64,000 bases of DNA from CALDTK01 sp965215215 (GTDB lineage: Bacteria; Bacteroidota; Bacteroidia; Chitinophagales; Saprospiraceae). The stretch spans positions 868,001-932,000 of the forward strand of contig OZ244043.1 of assembly GCA_965215215.1 (NCBI GenBank), read 5' to 3'. The notes under the pieces were generated by a model, which was not told where the DNA came from, did no database searches, and saw only the letters and a list, made by a program, of their open reading frames with translations. Position 1 is the stretch's first letter. Each line of letters starts with the position of its first letter. The position numbers were made by a program, and so were the translations under genes. Below are positions 1-7,131 of the stretch, in pieces.

Positions 1-1004
1 CGATCCTTCGAAGCCACTAAACTCGTACCTACCGTTCCGTTGGATGACGGCTTCGTTGCCCACGCGGCCCAGCACCATCTCGGAGGCGCCACCGTTGCCG
101 GTAGTACTGATGTACTTGTCGTACTGATTGGTTATTTGGATGTTTCCCGTAAAGATGGCATCGTCTCCGCCACAGGCCTTCCACGCTTCGTAGGCCTCAT
201 CATCGTCCTCGCCGCCGCCGCCGGTATTGCACCCACCGCCGGGGGCACACCCGAGGAACTGACCACATGCCGACCGGCACAATAACCCCTCGTCGTTGCA
301 CCAGGTCGTTTCGGGGAGCGGGCACGAGTTTGCGCCGACGCCGTTCGGACCGTCGTCGAACTCCGGCGTGATGATCAGCGTCGGATTGGACTCCGCGTAG
401 CTATCGTCCGTAGTCACCTCGGTGACGGTTCCGTCCGAGGCTACTTTCTCACCCGGTGCCTGATCCGCGTCTGTCTGGCTCGGGACGAGCGTAAACTCCG
501 CTACGTCTTCCGGGTAGTTGATGCAGTAGGGGCAGTAGAAGTAAAGGTTCGCTTCGTCGGCGAAGTCCCCCGCGTCGCGGCTTTCGACACCGTCATCTAG
601 CTCGGGAGCGCCACGTGCAACGTAGAAGGCCAGCGCCGGGTACTCTTCCGGTGTGAATGCAGCCTCGAAGCTCTGCTTGAACGCTCCGGCGTTACGTACC
701 TCCGTATCGCCGTAGACTCCGGAAGTCGTCGGATTCAAAAGGTCTTGCAGGCCGAAGTACGCATCTTTGTAATACTCATTGCGACCGAGGTCGAAAACCT
801 CGTCCTTCACGCGCTGATCCCGGAGGATTACTTTCGAGACTTCGTTGAGCTCGAGAATCGCATCGAGCATCCGCTCCTCGCTCGGGCTTATATCGGCTCG
901 TCTGTCAGCCTGATCGAACTGGGTGTCGTCGGTTTGACAACCGATTGTGTACATCATGAAGGCTAGGGCTAGTGCCCCCCCCCAATTTTGGTTAGAGATC
1001 TCAT
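1..1004 (-). CDS. secreted lipoprotein, 3' truncated by window edge, start disrupted by a G9 tract
   Basis: The frame is open from 1053 down to the window edge, and its first in-frame ATG is at 957. That ATG falls just before the lipobox-like TIGC and leaves no signal peptide. A better start is the ATG at 1004, which reads MRSLTKIGGG and then hits a stop. With one more G in the run at 975-983 it would continue as ALALAFMMY and then TIGC, a textbook lipoprotein signal (basic start, hydrophobic core, lipobox). The mature part holds a CPYC motif and, near positions 235-325, a cysteine-rich patch followed by a Gly/Asp-rich stretch. No family is recognised. Either the gene is phase-variable and OFF here, or the homopolymer was miscalled. 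Confidence 0.6.
975..983. repeat. homopolymer C9 (+) / G9 on the coding strand
   Basis: Nine consecutive C on the + strand lie inside the predicted signal peptide of the leftward lipoprotein gene. Ten would restore the reading frame from the ATG at 1004 into the long open frame. Such a run is a possible slipped-strand phase-variation tract and also a common site of sequencing error. Confidence 0.7.
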
Positions 1005-1522
1005 TGTACGAGATTTGGTGACTGCTGGGACTGACTTGTTCGTCAGTGGTAGGTCAATGGTACACACTTTTCGCTACCCAATTTGTAGTATGCTGTATGA
1101 CATTCAGGCTTTCGTGTTTATGAATTGACAATGCGCATGCATATCGTCCGCCCAATGCCTATGACGCTGACATTATAAATAAGGGTTGGTTAAAAGGTGT
1201 TACGCTATGAGCATACCTAACTATTTGTATAGTAATATGCTCTAGATTAGAAATAGGAGAGCAAGTTGGGTAGTATGCTCTACCCGTGTGCTTAGGAAGC
1301 AACATCCCCTTATAACCGCGTGGCGCGAGCAGAGTTCGTCTAACGCCACGTTCGCCCCCCCCCCCCCGCGAGAAACGCACATCCCGGCGGAATCCCCGGG
1401 GCACGTTCGGCTAGCTCCGCTCGTGTGCCCGAGAGACAACGGCCCTCTCACCACCGCGCGGCACGAGCGGAGCGCGCCGAACGCCACGCTCAAAAACCGC
1501 CACGCGTCCGACCTTCGCCCCC
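1005..1522. other. AT-richer intergenic region with poly-C13 and repeat fragments
   Basis: About 500 bp without a supported gene. Positions 1005-1300 are clearly AT-richer than the surroundings and contain GTAGTATGCT twice (1085-1094 and 1270-1279). A run of 13 C lies at 1355-1367. From about 1316 the sequence becomes GC-rich. Positions 1316-1345 resemble the right end plus flank of the 60-bp repeat at 1414-1473, so the region looks like an assembly of repeat fragments. Open frames through it are not protein-like (Arg/Pro/His-rich, no motif). No RNA gene was recognised. Confidence 0.6.
1414..1473 (+). repeat. 60-bp palindrome-ended repeat, copy 1
   Basis: The unit begins GCTCCGCTCGTG (1414-1425) and ends with its exact reverse complement CACGAGCGGAGC (1462-1473). 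A second copy of exactly the same length lies inverted at 5461-5520. By hand alignment about 52 of 60 positions agree. A small non-autonomous mobile element or a REP-like extragenic palindrome would fit. No transposase is nearby. Confidence 0.7.
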
Positions 1523-1954
1523 ATGCCCGCCCTCTTCCACCTCGCCTACCACGTCCGCGACCTCGACCGGGCCCGCGCCTTCTACGGCACCACCCTCGGC
1601 TGCCGCGAGGGCCGCAGCACCGATACTTGGGTCGACTTCGACTTCTTCGGCCACCAACTCTCCCTCCACCTCGGCGAGCCCTTCGCCACCACCGACACCG
1701 GGCACGTCGACGGACAGCGCGTACCCATGCCCCACCTCGGCGCCGTGCTCCCCCTGAAAGAATGGCGCACCGTGGCCGACCGACTCGAAGCCACCGCCGA
1801 TGTCGACTTCGTGATGCGCCCCCAAGTGCGCTACGCCGGACAGGTAGCCGAGCAGTACATCCTCTTCGTGCGCGACCCTTTCGGCAACCCCATCGAACTC
1901 AAAGGCTTCGCCGACCTGAGCGCCCTCTACGCCGAATCCCCCGGCACCCGTTAG
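1523..1954 (+). CDS. VOC (glyoxalase/dioxygenase-fold) family protein
   Basis: 143 residues, the usual length for a single-polypeptide vicinal-oxygen-chelate protein. The N-terminus carries the typical LFHLAYHVRDLDRARAFY opening, with a candidate metal-ligand His. The C-terminal DPFGNPIELKGF supplies the conserved Glu of the second module. The family binds a divalent metal and includes glyoxalase I, extradiol dioxygenases and antibiotic-binding proteins; the substrate cannot be told here. The ATG at 1523 precedes the conserved strand directly. The gene is followed 26 bp later by the hydroxyacid reductase gene, and the two are probably co-transcribed. Confidence 0.8.
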   Translation: MPALFHLAYHVRDLDRARAFYGTTLGCREGRSTDTWVDFDFFGHQLSLHLGEPFATTDTGHVDGQRVPMPHLGAVLPLKEWRTVADRLEATADVDFVMRPQVRYAGQVAEQYILFVRDPFGNPIELKGFADLSALYAESPGTR

Positions 1955-1968
1955 CCTTGCGGCAAAAC
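1954..1968 (-). repeat. GTTTT mini-hairpin motif (GCC-GCAA-GGC form)
   Basis: Read on the minus strand this is GTTTT followed by the stem GCC/GGC around the loop GCAA. It sits in the 26-bp gap between the VOC and reductase genes. It is one of about 36 copies of the dispersed motif. Confidence 0.6.
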
Positions 1969-1980
1969 CTCCCCCGCCGC

Positions 1981-2892
1981 ATGCCCGCCGAGCACTCCCC
2001 CATTCCCTTCGTCACCAAACTCCCGACCGACCAGGCCGAGGATTGGCTCGCCCGCCTACGCCAGGTGCTACCCGAGGAGCAGGTGGTTTGGCCAAACACC
2101 CTCACCGAAGAAGCCCGGGCGAGCGTCCGCCTCGCCATCGTGGCCAACCCGGAGCCGAGCGTACTCGAAGGCTACCCCGCCCTCGAGTGGGTGCAGAGCC
2201 TCTGGGCCGGCGTCGAAGGGCTCGTGGACGCGCTGCCCGAACGCGCCGCCATCGTCCGCATGACGGACCCTCGCCTCGCCGAAGCCATGGCCGAGGCCGT
2301 GCTCGCGTGGACGCTCTACCTCCACCGCGGTATGCCGCACTACGCCGCCGCGCAGGCCCGCGGTGAGTGGTCGCCCCTGCGCTACCGGCGTCCGCAAACG
2401 CGCCAGGTTACCATCCTCGGCGCCGGCAAGCTCGGTTCCCTAGCGGCCGCACGCTTACGCGAAAACGGTTTTCGCGTAAGCACCTTCCGGCGTGGCGTGG
2501 AGCTCGATCCCCTCCTCGCAACCACGGACATCCTCGTCGTTCTGCTGCCGCTGACCGAGCAGACGCGCGGACTCATCGGCGCCCACGAGCTCGCGAAGCT
2601 GCCGGCGGGCGCCAGCCTGATCAACTTTGCGAGGGGACCGATCCTCGACGACGCGGCCCTGCTCGCAGCCCTCGGTAACGGACACCTCGAGCACGCCGTC
2701 CTCGATGTATTCGACGAGGAGCCGCTACCGGCCGACAGTCCTTTATGGCGGCATCCCCGGGTGACGGTGCTCCCGCACATCTCGGCGAACACCGACTACG
2801 ATACGGCCGCCCAGATCGTGGCCGACAACATCGAGCACTGGCGGACCTGGGGCGAGCTCCCGCAGACCGTCGACCGCAGCCGTGGCTACTAG
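1981..2892 (+). CDS. ghrA: D-2-hydroxyacid dehydrogenase, glyoxylate/hydroxypyruvate reductase A type
   Basis: 303 residues from the ATG at 1981. The open frame extends upstream to 1288, but that part is Arg/Pro/His-rich and overlaps the VOC gene in another frame, so it is rejected. Order: substrate-binding lobe; dinucleotide-binding GAGKLG near residue 145; LINFARGPILDD, a conserved segment of the NAD-binding lobe; DVFDEEPLP with the catalytic-region Glu; and LPHISANT with the catalytic His. This matches GhrA-like NAD(P)H-dependent reductases that act on glyoxylate and hydroxypyruvate in the cytoplasm. The GFRVS segment is encoded by an exact inverted pair of the dispersed GTTTT motif. Confidence 0.8.
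   Translation: MPAEHSPIPFVTKLPTDQAEDWLARLRQVLPEEQVVWPNTLTEEARASVRLAIVANPEPSVLEGYPALEWVQSLWAGVEGLVDALPERAAIVRMTDPRLAEAMAEAVLAWTLYLHRGMPHYAAAQARGEWSPLRYRRPQTRQVTILGAGKLGSLAAARLRENGFRVSTFRRGVELDPLLATTDILVVLLPLTEQTRGLIGAHELAKLPAGASLINFARGPILDDAALLAALGNGHLEHAVLDVFDEEPLPADSPLWRHPRVTVLPHISANTDYDTAAQIVADNIEHWRTWGELPQTVDRSRGY
2453..2481. repeat. exact inverted pair of the GTTTT mini-hairpin motif inside ghrA
   Basis: Arms of 14 bp (GCTTACGCGAAAAC and GTTTTCGCGTAAGC) face each other across a single G. Each arm is a complete motif copy with a GC-GTAA-GC mini-hairpin, and the pair can also fold into one long stem. It lies wholly within the coding frame, between the GAGKLG loop and the next strand. Confidence 0.8.
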
Positions 2893-2962
2893 CGGCAACT
2901 CAGATCCTGACACAACACAAATTGTTAGGCACCCTATCTTCCGCACGGTCACGCTAAACCCT

Positions 2963-3955
2963 ATGGACTTCGTCGCGATCGACTTCGAAACGGCCAACCG
3001 AAACTGGAACTCCGCCTGCGAGATCGGCCTGATCATGGTCGAGGATTGCCGCGTGGTCGACACCTACCGCCGGCTGATTCGGCCCACGCCCAACCGCTTC
3101 GACGCGGGCAACATCCGTATCCACAAGATTACCCCGGAGCAGGTGCTGCACGAGCCCACGTTCGCGGATCTGTACGAGGAGCTGCTCCCCTACCTCGAAG
3201 ACCGGCACCTCGTGGCCCACAACGCGAGCTTCGACATGGGGGTGCTGCTCGCCTCGGCGCGCCAGTACGGGTTGCCCATCCCGAGCCTGACGTACAGCTG
3301 CACCGTGCAGCTCTCGCGGCGGGTGTGGCCGGAGTCGCCCCGCCACGGCCTCGGGGTCATCAGCGCCTTCCTCGGCATCGAGCTCGATCACCACCGGGCC
3401 CTCAGCGACGCCAACGCCTGCGCGCAACTCATGCTGCAGGCGCAGCAACTGTTCGGCTGCGACAACGTGGAGGATCTGCTGGCCGAAATTCGGCTGAAGC
3501 CGCGGTCGATCCACGACTACGGCAGCAGCGGTCGCCGCAAAACTTCCTGGTCGCGACAGCGCGCTACGAGCAGCGTCGGGAGTCGGCACGCCGCCGTAGT
3601 AACGACCCCCAAACCGCGTACCACCATCAGCAACTGGCCGAGCCACCCGCGGATCAAAGACATCCGATTCGACGCCGATAAGGCCGACCCCGCGCACCCG
3701 GCCCACGGCAAGCGCTTCGTCTTCACCGGCGAGCTCGAATCGTGCACCCGGGAAGCCGCCCAACGCCTAGTCCTCGAAGTGGGTGGACGGTGTACCGCCA
3801 GCGTGACGAACGCAACCGATTACTTGGTCCAAGGCGTGCCCACCTACCGCAAGGCCACCTCCAAAACACGCAAAGCGGAGGCCCTGCGCGAGGCCGGTAA
3901 GTCGGTCGAGCTTATCGACGAGACGACCTTTTTGCGACTGTTCGGGCGAGCTTGA
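2963..3955 (+). CDS. DEDDh 3'-5' exonuclease fused to a BRCT domain
   Basis: 330 residues from the ATG at 2963. The frame opens at 2882, inside the end of ghrA, but the extra residues are not conserved in character, while MDFVAIDFETA is the normal start of the family. DEDDh motifs are visible: DFETA (Exo I), HNASFD (Exo II), and HRALSDA (Exo III with the catalytic His). A linker rich in Ser and Arg (about residues 190-240) leads to a C-terminal BRCT domain containing KRFVFTGEL and ATDYLVQG. The exonuclease part resembles DNA polymerase III epsilon proofreading subunits. The BRCT domain suggests recruitment to DNA breaks or ligase complexes, which is inference. Confidence 0.85.
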   Translation: MDFVAIDFETANRNWNSACEIGLIMVEDCRVVDTYRRLIRPTPNRFDAGNIRIHKITPEQVLHEPTFADLYEELLPYLEDRHLVAHNASFDMGVLLASARQYGLPIPSLTYSCTVQLSRRVWPESPRHGLGVISAFLGIELDHHRALSDANACAQLMLQAQQLFGCDNVEDLLAEIRLKPRSIHDYGSSGRRKTSWSRQRATSSVGSRHAAVVTTPKPRTTISNWPSHPRIKDIRFDADKADPAHPAHGKRFVFTGELESCTREAAQRLVLEVGGRCTASVTNATDYLVQGVPTYRKATSKTRKAEALREAGKSVELIDETTFLRLFGRA

Positions 3956-3968
3956 CAGACCGTCGGGG

Positions 3969-4400
3969 CTACTCGCACGAGTCAAACTCCGGACAGAGCC
4001 GTACGGTCCTCGCGCCCACCCGCTGAGTTCTCGTTTCGTAGCGTACGCAATCGAAACCTTCCGGTCCTAGAGGTACGGAAGGGCGGATACGAAAACGTGC
4101 TTGTTCGCCCTCCGCTATACTCGAGTAGTTGCCGCCGCCCTCGGCCACCACGATTTCGTCGAGCAGGTACTCCGCCGTCACCGTGATGGATAGGTCCTGC
4201 TCGGACGTATTCTCGACCAGCAGCGTAACGATCGCCTGCTCCTCGTTAACGACATCGTGCTGTAGCACGGACACCCGGCAGTCTTCGGCTTCTTCGACGG
4301 GTACACCGGGGTCGTCTGCTTTACTGCAAGCACCGAGTAACCCAGCGTAAACGAGCCCGAGCGATAGCATCGGAAATAGGTGTCGACGGATTATAAGCAT
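3969..4400 (-). CDS. small lipoprotein of unknown function
   Basis: 143 residues. The N-terminus has a basic start and hydrophobic core ending in the lipobox LLGAC, so it is a predicted lipoprotein. The mature part begins acidic (KADDPGVPVEEAEDC) and continues with alternating hydrophobic strands that could form an immunoglobulin-like sandwich. Several Cys remain, including a CPEFDSCE end. No family is recognised. It converges on the exonuclease gene with a 13-bp gap. Confidence 0.65.
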   Translation of the reverse strand: MLIIRRHLFPMLSLGLVYAGLLGACSKADDPGVPVEEAEDCRVSVLQHDVVNEEQAIVTLLVENTSEQDLSITVTAEYLLDEIVVAEGGGNYSSIAEGEQARFRIRPSVPLGPEGFDCVRYETRTQRVGARTVRLCPEFDSCE

Positions 4401-4453
4401 AACTCTGGGCTATCTACGGCCGCGGCGAAGCTAGTGTTGTACCGCGCACCGCG

Positions 4454-5353
4454 CTAGGTCGCCTCCATGGCCGTATGCGCGCCGACGAAGGGCACCACCC
4501 GCGTCATCACAGCGGTACCCGCCAACTCGTGGCCGAAGCCCTCGAGCGTGACCAAATTGGAGCCCTCCCAGGCGGCGTGCACGGCCTCGGCCTCGGCCGT
4601 CGGGTAGCGCGCATCGGTGCTGTCGTGCAGCATCAGGCCCTGCACGCCCGCGAGTCGACTTACCGCCAGCACGTTATCGTAGTCGCTCAGTGGCGCCTCG
4701 CGCAGCTTGCCGAGCTGTCGCCAAAACTTGAGTCGCACCAGCTCCTCCACGCCCAGGCTCGCGAGTCGCCGCTGGAAGATGTTGCGTGAGTTGGCGTTGA
4801 CCCCGAGCGTGACCACCCGCTGCGGCCTGCGGTCTGCGGGTTGCTGCGCGAGCGCCTGCACGAGGGCGGCGGCACCGAGTCCGTGGCCCACCGCGCAGTC
4901 CCAGCGTTCGAGTCGGTTACGGAGCGCGTGGATTGCGTTGATGTAATCGCGCATCCCGAGACGTTTGCCCCCGGAGTCCCCCGAGGCCGGCGCGTCGAAG
5001 GCGACCACCGTGCAGCCCTTGTCGAGCAGCGGGGCCACGTACTCGCTCCAGTGCCCGGACTCGTGCTCCCAGTCGTGGTGGAAGCTCACCGTCGGCCCCG
5101 AGCCGTCGCTCGCCCAGCGGTAACCCTGGAGTGATGTTTTGCCGAAAGGCATCCGGAAACCTTCCGCTTCCGCCAAAACGGCTCGCGCCTTTTCGGTGGG
5201 CTCGGAGGGGTTGGGGTACATGAACGAGCGCATGAGCAGGCGCACGGCCACCGCCGGGTCGAGACTGGCGATTTCGTTGATGGCCTTGCCGTCGCGGCGC
5301 AGTCCGGCCACGCGCTTGCCGGCACGCCGGCGCTTAGAATTACGGAAACTCAT
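4454..5353 (-). CDS. alpha/beta-hydrolase-fold protein lacking the nucleophile serine
   Basis: 299 residues from the ATG at 5353; the open frame extends to 5476, but the added part is low-complexity and runs into the 60-bp repeat. It aligns by eye along its length with the protein at 5611-6459. Where the paralogue has GHSFGG at the nucleophile elbow, this one has GHGLGA (residues 156-161), so Ser is replaced by Gly. The oxyanion-region HGW is HHDW here. The C-terminal acid region (DSTDARYP) and His (GFGHE) remain. The family is serine hydrolases and this member is probably not an active esterase. A binding or scaffolding role, or a decaying duplicate, is inference. Confidence 0.75.
   Translation of the reverse strand: MSFRNSKRRRAGKRVAGLRRDGKAINEIASLDPAVAVRLLMRSFMYPNPSEPTEKARAVLAEAEGFRMPFGKTSLQGYRWASDGSGPTVSFHHDWEHESGHWSEYVAPLLDKGCTVVAFDAPASGDSGGKRLGMRDYINAIHALRNRLERWDCAVGHGLGAAALVQALAQQPADRRPQRVVTLGVNANSRNIFQRRLASLGVEELVRLKFWRQLGKLREAPLSDYDNVLAVSRLAGVQGLMLHDSTDARYPTAEAEAVHAAWEGSNLVTLEGFGHELAGTAVMTRVVPFVGAHTAMEAT
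5136..5179. repeat. two GTTTT mini-hairpin motifs in opposite orientation
   Basis: Positions 5136-5150 (+) read GTTTT-GCC-GAAA-GGC. Positions 5166-5179 (-) read GTTTT-G-GC-GGAA-GC. Both are inside the nucleophile-less hydrolase gene, 15 bp apart and facing each other. Confidence 0.6.
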
Positions 5354-5426
5354 GGTGGGAGTGGTAGCGCTCTGGGGTGGGGTTTGTTCTCGCTGATGTG
5401 GCTTGTTCCTCGCTGAGGTCAATTGT

Positions 5427-5575
5427 TTCTCGCGGAGACGCGGAGGTTTCGCGGGGGCCGCCTCCGCTCGTGCCAAGCGGTGATGAGAGGGCCGGTGTTT
5501 CTCTGGCGCACGAGCGGAGCTCGCCTAAGGCGCCCTCCCCGCGCCCCCCGCGTGACCCCCGCGTCTCCGCGAGAA
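5427..5575. repeat. nested palindromic element containing 60-bp repeat copy 2
   Basis: The outer inverted repeat is 17 bp and exact: TTCTCGCGGAGACGCGG at 5427-5443 and its complement at 5559-5575. Inside it, 5461-5520 is the inverted counterpart of the 60-bp repeat at 1414-1473, with the same CTCCGCTCGTG ends. It fills most of the 257-bp gap between the two hydrolase genes. The nested symmetry is like a MITE or a transcribed hairpin. No coding frame here is convincing. Confidence 0.7.
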
Positions 5576-5610
5576 CCATATCCTGACGGCGACAACGGAC
5601 CCCATCGACA

Positions 5611-6459
5611 CTACCCCACGACCCAGTCCACCACCGCCGTCTCGACGTCCACGTGCCGAAGCGCGTGCCCGTGCTTATCGAAGAGCAGCAACTCTGCCGC
5701 CGGCCAGGCCGCGTGCAGCCGCTCCCCCTCGGCCACCGGGCTGATGCTGTCGTCGACGCTGTGTACGACGAGCCCCCGGACCAGGCCCATGTCCTTGAGC
5801 GCCGCTGTATTGCTGTAGCTCCGCACCCCTTCCTCACCGCCTACGAGTTTGTGGATACGCGCGTCGAACGAGGCCCGCACGCGCGCGTCCATCCCCAGCA
5901 TGTCGAAGTAGCGATCGAAGACGTGCTCCGCTTCGTCGAAGGCGCCCATGATTACGGCCGACTCGGGGCGGCGCTCCGGGCGGGTGCGCGCCAGGAGCTG
6001 CGCCACTACCCCACCCCCGAAGCTGTGGCCGATGTACGCGTCGAAGGGGCCGTGCGCCCGCTCGAAGGCGAGGGCCGCGTCGACGTACGTATTGTACGCC
6101 GCCTTGCGGCCGCTGCTGTTCCCCGCGGCCGGACCGTCGAAGGCGAGCACCTGGGCGCCGCGGGCGACGAGCTCGCGCACGATCGTGACCCAGCGCCCCG
6201 TGTGACTCTCCCAGCCGTGGATGAGCAGTACGCGCGGCCGACCGTCGGGCTCGCCCCAGGTGTACCCGGCTAGGTCGAGGAAGTAGTTCGGGGTTTCTAC
6301 ACGATCGGCCTCGGCGAGCAGCGCCTGCGCATCGGGGCGGAAGGGGATACGGCGCGGCCGGATGAAGAGCTGTAGCGCGATCTGGCCGGCGAGTTTTGGC
6401 GAAAGCCGGGCGAGCTTGTTGATGGCGTCGCCGAGCTTGAGGAGACGAGCTGCTCTCAT
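5611..6459 (-). CDS. alpha/beta hydrolase
   Basis: 282 residues from the ATG at 6459, whose ATGA overlaps the stop of the upstream metallo-hydrolase gene, implying translational coupling. Features: LLIHGWE (oxyanion-hole HGW, near residue 80), DGPAAGNSSG, the nucleophile elbow GHSFGG with Ser146, an acid in HSVDDSISP, and a C-terminal His in FDKHGHALRH. Substrate unknown; the family includes esterases and lipases. Its paralogue at 4454-5353 has lost the Ser, so this is the catalytic member of the pair. The upstream extension to 6531 overlaps the neighbour and is rejected. Confidence 0.8.
   Translation of the reverse strand: MRAARLLKLGDAINKLARLSPKLAGQIALQLFIRPRRIPFRPDAQALLAEADRVETPNYFLDLAGYTWGEPDGRPRVLLIHGWESHTGRWVTIVRELVARGAQVLAFDGPAAGNSSGRKAAYNTYVDAALAFERAHGPFDAYIGHSFGGGVVAQLLARTRPERRPESAVIMGAFDEAEHVFDRYFDMLGMDARVRASFDARIHKLVGGEEGVRSYSNTAALKDMGLVRGLVVHSVDDSISPVAEGERLHAAWPAAELLLFDKHGHALRHVDVETAVVDWVVG
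6393..6406 (+). repeat. GTTTT mini-hairpin motif (GGC-GAAA-GCC form)
   Basis: GTTTTGGCGAAAGC followed by C gives a 3-bp stem GGC/GCC with loop GAAA. It lies inside the leftward hydrolase gene, where the opposite strand encodes LSPKL. Confidence 0.55.
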
Positions 6460-7097
6460 GCTACGGGGCGGACGAAGGGGTTGTTGGCGCGCTCGTACCG
6501 GACGGTGGTCTCCGGTCCGTGCCCCGGCCAAACGGTCGTGGCGGGCGGCAGCGTGTAGAGCTGCTCCCGGATACTGCGCAGCAGCAGCTCGTGGTTGCCG
6601 CCGGGCAGGTCGGTACGCCCGATGCTATCGCGAAAGAGAACGTCGCCGCCGATGAGCAGCTCCTCGCTCGGCACGTAGAAGCAGATGCTCGCGGGGGAGT
6701 GACCGGGGGCGAGGCGAATTTGCAATTCCAGGTTGCCGAACGCAACGGTCGTACCCTCGGTGAGGTCGTAGTGGCAGGCGGGGAGCTCGTCGAGGGGGAG
6801 GCCGTACATACCGGCCATGTCGGCTCCGCGCGTGTACACCACCTGCTCGCCGGGGTGCGTGTGCGGTTCGAGCCCGTAGGTCGAGCGTACGTGTCCCAGC
6901 CCCAGGATATGATCGATGTGCGCGTGGGTGAGGTAGCAGCGTTTTAGCGTAAGCGAATGCTGCCGCAAAAACGAGTCGAAGATTTGCCGCTCGCTGCCGT
7001 CGGACATGCCCGGATCGAACACGATCGCCTCGCCGTCGCCGTTGGCGAGCACGTAGGTATTCTCCTGAAACGGATTGAAGGTGAGCCGGTGCAACAT
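6456..7097 (-). CDS. metallo-beta-lactamase-fold hydrolase, glyoxalase II-like
   Basis: 213 residues. The signature THAHIDH near residue 59 supplies the metal ligands. Further ligand positions follow in APGHSPAS, IGGDVLF and a C-terminal WPGHGPETT. Length and layout match small single-domain glyoxalase II-like hydrolases (hydroxyacylglutathione hydrolase family), which cleave thioesters; the true substrate is unknown. A CCTACTTTGG box 5 nt before the ATG resembles a Bacteroidota -7 element and would give a very short leader. It is translationally coupled to the alpha/beta hydrolase downstream. Confidence 0.85.
   Translation of the reverse strand: MLHRLTFNPFQENTYVLANGDGEAIVFDPGMSDGSERQIFDSFLRQHSLTLKRCYLTHAHIDHILGLGHVRSTYGLEPHTHPGEQVVYTRGADMAGMYGLPLDELPACHYDLTEGTTVAFGNLELQIRLAPGHSPASICFYVPSEELLIGGDVLFRDSIGRTDLPGGNHELLLRSIREQLYTLPPATTVWPGHGPETTVRYERANNPFVRPVA
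6941..6972. repeat. tail-to-tail pair of GTTTT mini-hairpin motifs
   Basis: Positions 6941-6954 (+) read GTTTT-A-GC-GTAA-GC. After four bases, 6959-6972 (-) reads GTTTT-T-GC-GGCA-GC. The arrangement is the opposite of that in ghrA, because here the hairpin ends face each other. Both are inside the metallo-hydrolase gene. Confidence 0.7.
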
Positions 7098-7131
7098 GGC
7101 GCCAAAGTAGGGGATGCGTAACCTTGTGGGT

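Noticed and set aside
1005..1300. Possible tRNA or small RNA gene in the AT-rich gap
   Set aside because: No cloverleaf, T-loop consensus or strong hairpin with terminator was found on reading both strands.
1288..1980. N-terminal extension of the hydroxyacid reductase
   Set aside because: Reads through the VOC gene in another frame with Arg/Pro/His-rich sequence. The ATG at 1981 gives a normal family length.
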